The notes under the pieces are model-generated. The model worked only from the letters and a program-made list of their open reading frames with translations, had not been told where the DNA came from and ran no database searches. Position numbers and translations under genes: made by a program. From assembly GCA_965218625.1 (NCBI GenBank), contig CBDCLG010000020.1:930001-994000 (forward strand): a DNA stretch of 64,000 bases, given 5' to 3'. The stretch is from Bin5 sp965218625. GTDB taxonomy: Bacteria; Chloroflexota; Anaerolineae; Caldilineales; Caldilineaceae. Each line of letters starts with the position of its first letter. The stretch's first letter is position 1. This document shows, piece after piece, positions 8,401 through 16,513 of the stretch.

Positions 8401-9591
8401 ATGCGCAAGCGGACGGTGCGGGATATCGACTGGCAGGGTAAGCGCGCGCTTGTGCGCGTCGACTTCAACGTGCCAATCGACGATGGCGGCCGCATAACCG
8501 ACGACGCTCGCATCCGCGCCTCTTTGCCGACGGTTGAATTCCTGCGCGCGCAGGGGGCGTCGCTGGTGTTGATGAGTCATCTGGGCCGGCCCAAGGGCGC
8601 GCCCGATGCTCGCTACAGCCTGCGGCCCGTCGCGCGACGGCTGGAGCAGCTGCTCAAGGCAGACGTCCGCTTCCCCGGCGGCGTGACCGGGCAGGTCGTG
8701 GAAGAGGCCGCAGCCGACCTCGGTCCGGGCGATCTGATGCTGCTGGAGAACACACGCTTCGAGGGCGGCGAAACCAGCAATGATCCGACGCTGAGCGCAA
8801 CGCTCGCCGGCCTGGGCGATCTGTTTGTCAACGACGCGTTCGGCAGCGCGCACAGGGCGCACGCCAGCACGAGCGGCGCTGCGGCCCATCTGCCATCCGT
8901 AGCCGGCCTCCTGATGGAGAAGGAGTTGGCCTACCTGGGCGCCGCGCTGGAAAGGCCGGAACGCCCCTTCGTCGCCATCCTGGGCGGCGCAAAGGTCAGC
9001 GACAAGATCGCGGTCATCGAGAATCTGCTGCAGAAGGTGGATGCAGTCCTGGTCGGCGGCGGCATGGCCAACACGTTTCTGGCCGCGTGCGGCCATCGGA
9101 TGGAGGCGAGCCTGGTGGAGACGGGCGCGCTCGACACGGCCCGAGCCCTGCTGCGCGCGGGCGACGGCCTCATCCAGCTTCCGGTCGACCTGGTGGCTGC
9201 CGACAGGTTTGCGGGGGACGCCGCGCGCTGCACAGTCAGCGTAGAGGAGGTGCCGGCGGGCTGGATGGCTCTCGACATCGGCGCGGCCACGGTGGCCCAC
9301 TTCGCCAACCGGCTGGCCGGCGCCAGCACCGTGCTGTGGAACGGACCGATGGGCGTCTTCGAGTTGCCGGCCTTCGCCCACGGCACGAACGCCATCGCCG
9401 AGATGCTGGCGACCCTATCCCATGCAACCACGATCGTGGGCGGCGGCGATTCGGCGGCCGCGGTGCGGCAGGCCGGGCTGGTGGAGCGCTTGACCCACGT
9501 GAGCACCGGCGGCGGCGCGAGCCTTGAATTCCTGGAAGGAAGAGAGCTGCCCGGCGTGGCGGCCCTGGACGACAAGGGTGGTGACCTATGA
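8401..9591 (+). CDS. pgk: Phosphoglycerate kinase
   Basis: PGK transfers the acyl phosphate of 1,3-bisphosphoglycerate to ADP. The 396-residue protein starts with 'RVDFNVP' (about 19-25), has the substrate-site 'HLGRPKG', the nucleotide-site 'LGGAKVSDKI' and the C-terminal 'VGGGDSAAAV' and 'STGGGASLEFLEG'. The start ATG is preceded by GCGGAG. The stop codon overlaps the next gene's ATG (ATGA), so the two are translationally coupled. Confidence 0.96.
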   Translation: MRKRTVRDIDWQGKRALVRVDFNVPIDDGGRITDDARIRASLPTVEFLRAQGASLVLMSHLGRPKGAPDARYSLRPVARRLEQLLKADVRFPGGVTGQVVEEAAADLGPGDLMLLENTRFEGGETSNDPTLSATLAGLGDLFVNDAFGSAHRAHASTSGAAAHLPSVAGLLMEKELAYLGAALERPERPFVAILGGAKVSDKIAVIENLLQKVDAVLVGGGMANTFLAACGHRMEASLVETGALDTARALLRAGDGLIQLPVDLVAADRFAGDAARCTVSVEEVPAGWMALDIGAATVAHFANRLAGASTVLWNGPMGVFELPAFAHGTNAIAEMLATLSHATTIVGGGDSAAAVRQAGLVERLTHVSTGGGASLEFLEGRELPGVAALDDKGGDL

Positions 9592-9989
9592 GCTTCCTCA
9601 AAAGACTGGCATCGTTCTTTACGGGCGGCGGCGGCGGCGGTAGCCGCGCCCTGCCCATCTATGTCTTCAGCAACCGTTGTCGCGAGCCGATCGCGGCCGA
9701 CATCGATCTGGTCAACAGCCTCAGCCGCGACGATGAAAACGACAACCTGTATTACACGCGCAAAGTGCTGCAGGGAAGCGGCAAGAACCGCTGCTTTACA
9801 CAGGTCGAGGTTGAAATCTGGTTCGACCGAAACAAGAATGTCTCCCGCTACGAAGTCAATGGCGGTCGCTGGCTCAGCGCGGAGGAGTATGAAGAGGAGC
9901 TGGTCCGCTTCAACGCGCCGCCGGAGGAGGAGATTCCGGGTGATGAGGGTTCGCAGCCGGATGGGGATGACCAGGCCGGAGAATCGTAG
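9588..9989 (+). CDS. Conserved-looking hypothetical protein coupled to pgk
   Basis: The 133-residue product is not one I recognise. After a short basic N-terminus and a glycine run (residues 14-18) comes a compact alpha/beta region ('LPIYVFSNRCREPIAADI', 'LYYTRKVL', 'CFTQVEVEIWFDRNKNV') and a strongly acidic, disordered tail from about 105. There are two cysteines but no CxxC. The ATGA overlap with pgk and position before tpiA indicate co-translation with glycolytic enzymes. It could be a small modulator or an unrelated passenger; nothing in the sequence decides. Confidence 0.7.
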   Translation: MSFLKRLASFFTGGGGGGSRALPIYVFSNRCREPIAADIDLVNSLSRDDENDNLYYTRKVLQGSGKNRCFTQVEVEIWFDRNKNVSRYEVNGGRWLSAEEYEEELVRFNAPPEEEIPGDEGSQPDGDDQAGES

Positions 9990-10073
9990 GCGGACAGTGC
10001 AACGCGGTTCGCCCGTCACCCGTGCATTCGAGATGCAGCCTATTGCCCCCGCCGCCCACGGAGAAGACCCGCT

Positions 10074-10841
10074 ATGCGCAAGCCGATGATGGCTGGCAAC
10101 TGGAAAATGAACAAAACGGTGCCGGAGGCGCTTGCACTGGCGCGCCAGATCCACGCGCTCGCCGGCAGCTCCGCTGTCGTAGAGCAGCTGCTGTGCCCGC
10201 CTGCCATCTGTCTGCATGCGCTCAGAACGCTGGCGGAGGAGATGCCTTTTTCGCTCGGTGCGCAGAACTGCCACTGGGAGGAGAGCGGCGCCTACACCGG
10301 CGAGATCAGCCCGGCGATGCTACGCGGCCTCGCCGACTACGTGATTGTCGGGCACAGTGAGCGCCGACAGCTGTTCGGGGAGAGCGACGAGACTGTCAAC
10401 AAAAAGAGTCGCGCCGCGCTGGCGCATGGAATCACCCCGGTTGTCTGTGTCGGCGAAACGCTCGATCAGAACGAAGGCGGCCAGACCGGCGAGACCATCA
10501 ACCGACAGGTACGCGCCGCGCTGGACGGTTTGGGCAGCGCGCAGGTGCAATCTTCAGTAATTGCCTACGAGCCGATCTGGGCGATCGGCACGGGCCGGGC
10601 CGCGACCGCCGGGACGGCGGGCGAGATCTGCGGGCAGGTACGCGCCATCCTGCGCGAAATGCACGGGGAGACGGTCGCCGACACGGTCCGCATCCTCTAC
10701 GGCGGCAGCACAAAGCCGGACAACATCGGCGCCATCATGCGGGAAGCGCACATTGACGGCGCGCTGATTGGGGGCGCGTCGCTGGAGGCCGAAAGTTACG
10801 CCGAGATGGTGCGGATCAGCGGTGAACTGTATGGCGCGTAG
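10074..10841 (+). CDS. tpiA: Triosephosphate isomerase
   Basis: TpiA interconverts dihydroxyacetone phosphate and glyceraldehyde 3-phosphate. The TIM-barrel protein of 255 residues shows all catalytic residues: Lys 11 in NWKMN, His 94 in 'VGHSERR', Glu 166 in 'AYEPIWAIGTG', and the phosphate-binding 'YGGSTKPDN' and 'GALIGGASL' loops. GGAGAAG precedes the ATG. It is the fourth gene of the gap operon. Confidence 0.96.
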   Translation: MRKPMMAGNWKMNKTVPEALALARQIHALAGSSAVVEQLLCPPAICLHALRTLAEEMPFSLGAQNCHWEESGAYTGEISPAMLRGLADYVIVGHSERRQLFGESDETVNKKSRAALAHGITPVVCVGETLDQNEGGQTGETINRQVRAALDGLGSAQVQSSVIAYEPIWAIGTGRAATAGTAGEICGQVRAILREMHGETVADTVRILYGGSTKPDNIGAIMREAHIDGALIGGASLEAESYAEMVRISGELYGA

Positions 10842-10868
10842 ACCGCGCCGATCCGGACCGTCTTCCCG

Positions 10869-11633
10869 ATGGCTGTGTTGTCGCCATATTCCTTCTTCCT
10901 CCTCTTTTTCATTCTGCTCGCCGCGCTGTGGTGGCTCAGCTGGCGGATCGGTCTGCTGATCCAGGAGATTGTCTACCGGATCAGCGGTTCGGACAACCTG
11001 GCGATGGTGGTCCTGTTCCTGGTCTACCTGCCGGGCATCCTGATTCACGAGGCCTCGCACTGGCTGATCGCCAGGATCCTCGGCTTGAAGACGAGCAGAT
11101 TTCGCGTGTGGCCGAAATTCACACGAAACACGATCGGGTTGGGCAGTGTGACGGTTGCGTCGGGCGGCGCGCTGAAGGACAGCCTGGTGGGATTGGCGCC
11201 GTTGCTGGTCGGGTCGGCGCTGATCGTCCTCATCGGCGAGCAGGTGTTCGACAGCGAGACAATCGCCTTCGCCTGGCGCACGGGCAGACTGCTGGATGGG
11301 TTGAGATTTGTGGTCGACGGCCTCGTCCACAAGCCAGACAGCCTGTGGTGGAGCTATCTGCTGTTCGCCATTGCCAACGCGATGATGCCCAGCGCCAGCG
11401 ACCGCGCGCCGCTCAAGTCACTGGGCATTTATCTTCTCATCATCGGCGCACTGTTCGTGCTCATCGATCAGTCGGGCCGCAATGTGGTGCTGCTGCTCAA
11501 CTTTCTTCTCGGCCCGATACAGCTGTTGACCGGCGCCTTCATCCTGGTCGCCATTATCGACCTGGCGATCTTTGTGCTGCTGTTTGGGCTGCAGCTGGTC
11601 CTGTCGATGTTGGTGACGCAGACCGCCCGCTGA
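10869..11633 (+). CDS. Membrane protein with M50-like metalloprotease motif
   Basis: The 254-residue protein has about six hydrophobic segments. One carries HEASH (60-64), the HExxH zinc motif in a membrane helix typical of site-2-type (M50) proteases. A second segment has 'NAMMPSASD' (170-178), which resembles the N-x2-P-x4-D third-ligand region of that family. A role as an intramembrane protease is therefore plausible, although no PDZ domain is present and the substrate is unknown. It lies 27 bases after tpiA, so it is probably the last gene of the glycolytic operon, and converges with the TrpB-like gene. Confidence 0.7.
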   Translation: MAVLSPYSFFLLFFILLAALWWLSWRIGLLIQEIVYRISGSDNLAMVVLFLVYLPGILIHEASHWLIARILGLKTSRFRVWPKFTRNTIGLGSVTVASGGALKDSLVGLAPLLVGSALIVLIGEQVFDSETIAFAWRTGRLLDGLRFVVDGLVHKPDSLWWSYLLFAIANAMMPSASDRAPLKSLGIYLLIIGALFVLIDQSGRNVVLLLNFLLGPIQLLTGAFILVAIIDLAIFVLLFGLQLVLSMLVTQTAR

Positions 11634-11679
11634 ACGGAACGCGCCCCTTCATAGCCAGGGAAACTCCGGAAACCTACCT

Positions 11680-13050
11680 CTAGACCGACGGCACTTTCTG
11701 CAGGCTGGCCCGGATCGCCTCTTCAGGGTAATCGAAATCTTCCAGATTATCAGCCAGGTGCTGCTCGTAGGCCGCGAGATCGAAGTGGCCGTGGCCGCAC
11801 ATGTTGAAAACGATCACTTTGCTCTCGCCGCTCTCTTTGCAGGCCAGCGCTTCCTGCAGCGCGCCCCAGATAGCGTGGGCCGGCTCGGGCGCGGGCAGGA
11901 TGCCTTCAGAGCTTGCAAAGGAGAGCGCGGCCTCGAAAATAGCCCGCTGCTGAACACTGACCGCCTCGATCAACCCGGCCGCATGCAACGCGCTGACCTG
12001 CGCGCTCATGCCGTGATAGCGCAGCCCGCCGGCGTGAATCGGCGCGGGCACAAAATCGTGGCCGAGCGTGTTCATTTTGATCAGCGGCGTCATCTGGGCG
12101 GTGTCGCCGAAATCGTAGGTGTAGACGCCGCGCGTCAGGCTGGGTGCGGCGGCCGGCTCGACGGCCAGGACGCGGGCGTTCCTGCCGCCGCTGATATTCT
12201 CCTTGAGGAAAGGGAAGGCAAATCCGGCAAAGTTGCTGCCGCCGCCGGTGCAACCGATCAGCACGTCGGGCCAGTCCTCAGCGAAGGCCTCCAACCCGGA
12301 GATCACCTCCTGGCCGATGACCGTCTGATGCATAAGCACATGGTTCAGGACGGAGCCGAGTGAATACTTCGTATCGTCGCGCGTGGCGGCGTCTTCCACC
12401 GCCTCCGAAATGGCGATTCCCAGACTGCCGGTGCTGTCCGGGGTCTCAGCCAGGATCTGGCGGCCGGCGTTCGTGTCGGGGCTGGGGCTGGGTACGACCT
12501 CGGCCCCCCACGTCTGCATCATGACCTTGCGATAGGGCTTCTGCTCGTAGCTTACGCGCACCATATAGACTTTGCAGGCCAAGCCGAAGACCTGACAGGC
12601 GAAGCTGAGCGCACTGCCCCATTGGCCGGCGCCCGTCTCGGTGGCGAGACGGGTGACGCCCTCCTCTTTGTTGTAGTAGGCCTGAGCCACTGCGGTATTC
12701 GGTTTGTGGCTGCCGGCCGGGCTGACGCCCTCGTACTTGTAGTAGATGCGGGCCGGCGTATCCAGCGCCCTCTCCCATTCATATGCTCGGACCAGGGGCG
12801 TAGGCCGCCACATTTTGTAGACGTCCTGCACCGGCTGTGGAATCTCGATATAACGCTCGGCGCTCACTTCCTGCAAAATCAGCGACATCGGAAACAGGGG
12901 CGCCAGATCGTCCGGCCCGATCGGCTGACCGGTGCCGGGATGCAAAGGCGGCGGCAGTTCAACTCCTGCGACGGGCAGGTCGGCGTTGATGTTGTACCAG
13001 TGGGTCGGCATCTGCGTCTCGCTGAGGATCACCTTCTTTTGTTGGCTCAT
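11680..13050 (-). CDS. TrpB-like PLP-dependent enzyme (TrpB2 type)
   Basis: The 456-residue protein is a fold-type II PLP enzyme close to TrpB2, longer than canonical TrpB (about 400). The PLP lysine is in 'AGSHKPN' (Lys 116) and the phosphate loop is 'CTGGGSN' (267-273). TrpB makes tryptophan from indole and serine; TrpB2 enzymes often act without TrpA. No trpA or other trp gene is nearby, so it is an orphan that may salvage indole. Its N-terminal extension ('LPPPLHPGT...LAPLFP') is characteristic of TrpB2. Confidence 0.88.
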   Translation of the reverse strand: MSQQKKVILSETQMPTHWYNINADLPVAGVELPPPLHPGTGQPIGPDDLAPLFPMSLILQEVSAERYIEIPQPVQDVYKMWRPTPLVRAYEWERALDTPARIYYKYEGVSPAGSHKPNTAVAQAYYNKEEGVTRLATETGAGQWGSALSFACQVFGLACKVYMVRVSYEQKPYRKVMMQTWGAEVVPSPSPDTNAGRQILAETPDSTGSLGIAISEAVEDAATRDDTKYSLGSVLNHVLMHQTVIGQEVISGLEAFAEDWPDVLIGCTGGGSNFAGFAFPFLKENISGGRNARVLAVEPAAAPSLTRGVYTYDFGDTAQMTPLIKMNTLGHDFVPAPIHAGGLRYHGMSAQVSALHAAGLIEAVSVQQRAIFEAALSFASSEGILPAPEPAHAIWGALQEALACKESGESKVIVFNMCGHGHFDLAAYEQHLADNLEDFDYPEEAIRASLQKVPSV

Positions 13051-13146
13051 TGCTCTCCTCCGCTGGCCATGAAATTAGAGTTTGTCAGATGAAGAATGGC
13101 CCCCGCAGGCCAGATGCCGACAATTGTAGCACCCGCATTGGGGATC

Positions 13147-13176
13147 AAAAAAGACCCGCCGCGTTTGCGGCGGGTC
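13147..13176 (-). terminator. Intrinsic terminator of trxA
   Basis: On the minus strand GACCCGCCGC and GCGGCGGGTC form a perfect 10-bp stem with a 4-nt loop, followed directly by TTTTTT. It lies 28 bases after the trxA stop and separates trxA from the TrpB2-like gene. Confidence 0.93.
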
Positions 13177-13203
13177 CTCGCGGGAATCAACTCGAAGCGG
13201 AGG

Positions 13204-13533
13204 TCAGTTCAGGTGTGCTTGAATCTTGCCCAGCAACTGTGCCTTCTGCTGGAAGCCGACGATAGTCTCCACCTGCTGGCCGTCTTTGAACAACATGAGC
13301 GTGGGAATGCTCATCACGCCGAATGCCATCGCAGTGCTCTGGTTTTCGTCCACGTCGAGCTTGCCGATGGTCAGCTTGCCATTCAGTTCGGATGCAATCT
13401 CATCCAGGACCGGGGCAATCATCTTGCAGGGACCGCACCACTCCGCCCAAAAGTCGACCAGCACGGGAAGCTCCGACTGGATGACCTCATCCTCAAAATT
13501 CGCATCTGTGACAACGACTGTGTTCTCGCCCAT
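13204..13533 (-). CDS. trxA: Thioredoxin
   Basis: This 109-residue protein is a single thioredoxin domain of standard length with the WCGPCK active site (Cys 33 and Cys 36), the buried Asp in 'VLVDFWAEW' and the cis-proline in 'MSIPTLMLF'. It reduces cytoplasmic disulfides with electrons from thioredoxin reductase, which is not encoded here. It is monocistronic: a good promoter lies 130 bases upstream and a strong terminator follows. Confidence 0.96.
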   Translation of the reverse strand: MGENTVVVTDANFEDEVIQSELPVLVDFWAEWCGPCKMIAPVLDEIASELNGKLTIGKLDVDENQSTAMAFGVMSIPTLMLFKDGQQVETIVGFQQKAQLLGKIQAHLN

Positions 13534-13665
13534 CTTTTGGTCTCCTACTCCTATATGCGACCGTACAATATGTTGCTTTTTGGCCGGATCTTCCTTCTAG
13601 GTCCCACGCAACACCGATTCTACCAGGAAACGGCGGCGGCGGCTGTAAGGCCCACCACAGAAAAT

Positions 13666-13695
13666 ATCGTACCCTCAATCGGGGATAAAAGTCAA
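13666..13695 (-). promoter_or_regulatory. Promoter of trxA
   Basis: On the minus strand TTGACT (13695-13690) and TACGAT (13671-13666) are 18 bases apart. The leader to the trxA ATG would be about 125 nt. The MITE target-site duplication begins only 9 bases upstream of the -35 hexamer. Confidence 0.6.
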
Positions 13696-13714
13696 GAAAT
13701 TGCTGTCTTCGTCA

Positions 13715-13930
13715 CAGGGCAATCGCATCTAAACCTGGGCGCCAAAATGTCCCACGAAGGGCGCCCACAAGGGGCGCCCCTACCAATTGTCATTCGTTTT
13801 CGACCAAGAAACCAAACTCCGGAAGGGCGCCCCCTACAATGATATGCACTGTTTTCGGCAGTTCTTTCGGAGTTGGGCTCGAATCAGGTAGTGTCGCGGG
13901 GTCTTGACCCAATTGGATGCAATTGCCCTG
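13715..13930. mobile_element. MITE-like element, copy 2 (216 bp)
   Basis: The inverted ends are CAGGGCAATCGCATC (13715-13729) and GATGCAATTGCCCTG (13916-13930), matching at 14 of 15 positions. A perfect 10-bp duplication GTCTTCGTCA flanks it (13705-13714 and 13931-13940). It is colinear with copy 1 at 1573-1765, with the same internal hairpin here formed by GGGCGCC and GGCGCCC, and is 23 bp longer because part of the centre (AAGGGCGCCCCCTACAATG) appears to be a second, diverged copy of the neighbouring AGGGGCGCCCCTACCAATTG. It encodes nothing. Confidence 0.9.
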
Positions 13931-13977
13931 GTCTTCGTCACGCTCAGCTTGGCGCTGCCGCGCGCGACGACGGCTCC

Positions 13978-14592
13978 TCATTCTCCGCTGTTGCGACGCT
14001 GCAGAAAGGCGGCGAACTCTTCCTGATCGAGCGCGCCGGATTTGGGCTGGGTGAAGTCGCGCGTTGGAGGAACCTGCACGGCATCTATCGCGGGCAGTTC
14101 ATCTTGAGAGCCGAGGCGCGCCGCGATCGACGGGAGCAGGTCGAGGATGCCCTCCAGAAAGGCCGCGGGCAGTTCTCGTCCGCCCGGCAGGTTGACGATC
14201 AATGTCCGCCCGCGGATGCCGGCCACGCCGCGGTCCAGCAGGGCGAAGGGGTGATTTAGCGCGGCGCGCGCGCGCATTGTCTGCGGCAGCGAAGGCATTG
14301 TCCGCTCCAGCACGGCAGCCGTCGCATCCGGCACGATCTGCTGTTCCGAGGGTCCCGGCGCGGGGAAGGTGCCGCCGACCGTTAGGATCAGATCGAGTTC
14401 TTCCTCGTCGCACCACTCGCGCAGGGTCTCCTCCACCTGATAGCGAGGCGGCGCGGCATAGATGCGGCTGGCAAGGGGCAACGCGCCATCCAACCGTGCG
14501 GCCAGCAAGCTGTGCACTTCGGTCAGCGCGGCATCATCGTGCGCGGGGTCGGATTTCTCGGTGACAAGAAGCAATCCGCATCGGATCGGCAT
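13978..14592 (-). CDS. MoaB/Mog-domain protein, molybdopterin adenylyltransferase-like
   Basis: The domain occupies residues about 5-165 of 204: 'GLLLVTEKSD' at the N-terminus, the central 'LILTVGGT' substrate loop, a helix with 'DATAAVLER', and 'LIVNLPGG', all landmarks of the MoaB/MogA fold that binds molybdopterin and activates it with ATP. A C-terminal extension of about 40 residues is unassigned. I prefer the ATG at 14592; a TTG at 14640 is possible. A molybdopterin-dependent oxidoreductase is encoded at 52558-53847, so the host does use the cofactor. Other members are competence-associated CinA-like proteins, so the exact role is inferred. Confidence 0.75.
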   Translation of the reverse strand: MPIRCGLLLVTEKSDPAHDDAALTEVHSLLAARLDGALPLASRIYAAPPRYQVEETLREWCDEEELDLILTVGGTFPAPGPSEQQIVPDATAAVLERTMPSLPQTMRARAALNHPFALLDRGVAGIRGRTLIVNLPGGRELPAAFLEGILDLLPSIAARLGSQDELPAIDAVQVPPTRDFTQPKSGALDQEEFAAFLQRRNSGE

Positions 14593-14703
14593 TTTCGTCG
14601 GATTCTCCCCGATCGACTTTGTGGTTTGAGCAGCTGTCAATCGACGCAGGCGTGTGGACGTGTGGGCGGCCGACCGGCCGGTGTCCCGAACAGGCTGCCG
14701 AAC

Positions 14704-14731
14704 AAAAAGCGATGGCCGGGGCCATCGCTTT
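14704..14731 (-). terminator. Intrinsic terminator of the ribosomal protein operon
   Basis: On the minus strand AAAGCGATGGCC pairs with GGCCATCGCTTT around a 2-nt centre, and the T-run continues as TTTTT. It is 30 bases after the rpsI stop and ends the long transcript that starts near 34880. Confidence 0.9.
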
Positions 14732-14760
14732 CCACAGTTGTTGCATTCTGCTCGGCGTTC

Positions 14761-15150
14761 TTAACGCTTGGTGTATTGGGGAGCCTTGCGCGCCCGCTTC
14801 AATCCGGGCTTCATGCGCTCCTTGACGCGGGCATCGCGTGTAAGAAAACCGGCGGCCTTCAAGGTAGGACGCAGATTTGGGTCGGCTGCCACGAGTGCCC
14901 GCGACAGCCCATGACGAACGGCGTGGGCCTGGCCGCCTTCTCCACCGCCATTCACTTTGATGCTGATGTTAAAACTATGCTCGGTGCCGGTCAGGGTCAG
15001 TGGCTGGCGGATCACCATCTGGTCCAGCGCTCGCCCGAAGTAGCCATCCATCGGCAGGCTGTTGACGACAATTTCACCGTCTCCTTCGTACAGCCGCACG
15101 CGTGCCGTGGCGCTCTTGCGGCGTCCAATCGCTTCGATGTACTCGCTCAT
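14761..15150 (-). CDS. rpsI: 30S ribosomal protein S9
   Basis: S9 is complete at 129 residues. 'GRRKSATARVRL' opens the protein and the basic tail 'KARKAPQYTKR' ends with the conserved Lys-Arg that reaches the P-site tRNA. It follows rplM by 10 bases, the universal rplM-rpsI pair, and is the last gene of the run. Confidence 0.97.
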   Translation of the reverse strand: MSEYIEAIGRRKSATARVRLYEGDGEIVVNSLPMDGYFGRALDQMVIRQPLTLTGTEHSFNISIKVNGGGEGGQAHAVRHGLSRALVAADPNLRPTLKAAGFLTRDARVKERMKPGLKRARKAPQYTKR

Positions 15151-15160
15151 TTCTGCTCTC

Positions 15161-15595
15161 CTACAGCTCCATCGCTTTGGGCTTTTGCGCTTTGTGCGGG
15201 TGTTCCGAACCGGCGTAGACCTTCAATTTTTTCATCTGTGCACGGCCGAGCCGCGTCTTGGGAATCATGCCCTTGACCGCCTCATAGATGATTTTCTGCG
15301 GTTGTCGTTCCCGTTGCTCCCGCATGGTGCGGCTCTTCAGGCCGCCGGGATAACGCGAATGCCTGTAATAGCGCTTTTCATCGAGGCGGTTGCCGGTAAC
15401 ATGGAACTTCTCGCAGTTGACAATGATGACGAAGTCACCGCAATCGACGTGGGGGGTGAAAGTCGGCTTGTGCTTGCCGCGCAGGACGTGCGCAATCTCC
15501 GACGCGAGCCGGCCGAGTGTCTTGTCGGTCGCATCTACAACCCACCATTCACGCCCGCTCTTAGCCTCTTCATAACTCAGGCTCAATGTCTTCAC
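15161..15595 (-). CDS. rplM: 50S ribosomal protein L13
   Basis: L13 is complete at 144 residues, with 'WWVVDATDKTLGRLASEIA' near the N-terminus and 'GMIPKTRLGRAQMKKLKVY' near the C-terminus. It is an early-assembly 23S rRNA-binding protein and is paired with rpsI. Here the pair is attached to the alpha operon through truA. Confidence 0.97.
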   Translation of the reverse strand: MKTLSLSYEEAKSGREWWVVDATDKTLGRLASEIAHVLRGKHKPTFTPHVDCGDFVIIVNCEKFHVTGNRLDEKRYYRHSRYPGGLKSRTMREQRERQPQKIIYEAVKGMIPKTRLGRAQMKKLKVYAGSEHPHKAQKPKAMEL

Positions 15596-15646
15596 GCTAG
15601 GATCTCCTCGTTCACCTGCAGGCAGCCCACACCCTGTGCGGCGGCG

Positions 15647-16462
15647 CTATGAAAGGGCAGCAAACAGATCGTTAAACTCCGTGTATTGCACTCGCTCCAG
15701 GACCAGCCCATTTGGGGGGAGCGGCGGCGCTGAGCGGCTGCGGTCCTTCGCCTTCAGAGCCGCGGCCAGGTCTTCAGCCTGCCACTCTCCCAGGCCGATC
15801 GCCAGCAGCGAAGCGGCCAGATTGCGCGCCATCCGCCGCAAAAAGGCGTTGGCCGTAATTGTCAGAACCAGCCGCTCCAGCGCAAATGGTCCAAGTGCCG
15901 GCAGCGACTCCTTCACCCATTGCGCGTGGAGAGATGCAATCCGGCGGACCGTATTTTCTCCCTGAGGCGCCTGCCCGAAGGTGGCGAAATCGTGCGTTCC
16001 GATCAGCGAGCCGGCGGCCTTGTTCATCGCCTCAAGATTCGGGCGCCTGGGCAAGACCAGCGCGAACCGGTCCAGCAGGGGGAATCGTCTCCCGCCTTCG
16101 CAGCCTGCGGCGGGCGTCCAGATGGTATAACGGTATGTGCGCTCCGCCGCGCTGAAACGCGGGTGGAATCCCGGCGGCGCTTCTGTCAGCCGGTGGATGA
16201 GTATCGAGGCAGGCAGTCGCTGATTCCACGCCGCGCGCAGGGCCGAAAGCGAATGTTTCCAGGCCAACGCGACAGCGATAACCTGCCCACGGGCATGTAC
16301 GCCGGTATCGGTTCTGCCCGCCCCACTCACCCGGCAAGATTCGCCGGTCAGATCGGCCAGCGCTTCTTCCAACGCGCCCTGGATTGTCGGCGCCTGGCGC
16401 TGCACCTGGAAGCCGCTGAAATCTGTGCCGTCGTAGGCGATCAGACCGGCGACCCTGCGCAT
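15647..16462 (-). CDS. truA: tRNA pseudouridine(38-40) synthase
   Basis: TruA isomerises uridines 38-40 in the anticodon arm of many tRNAs. The catalytic aspartate lies in 'GAGRTDTGVHA' (Asp 52 from the chosen start), and 'FHPRFSAAERTYRYTIW' and 'FLRRMARN' are family signatures. I start at the ATG at 16462, 271 residues, with GAGGAG very close upstream; a TTG at 16504 would add 14 residues. It sits between rplQ and rplM, a common arrangement. Confidence 0.93.
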   Translation of the reverse strand: MRRVAGLIAYDGTDFSGFQVQRQAPTIQGALEEALADLTGESCRVSGAGRTDTGVHARGQVIAVALAWKHSLSALRAAWNQRLPASILIHRLTEAPPGFHPRFSAAERTYRYTIWTPAAGCEGGRRFPLLDRFALVLPRRPNLEAMNKAAGSLIGTHDFATFGQAPQGENTVRRIASLHAQWVKESLPALGPFALERLVLTITANAFLRRMARNLAASLLAIGLGEWQAEDLAAALKAKDRSRSAPPLPPNGLVLERVQYTEFNDLFAALS

Positions 16463-16513
16463 TCGCTCCTCACCGGCGTGGCGCGCGCAGCCACAAACGG
16501 ACAACCTGTCCGC

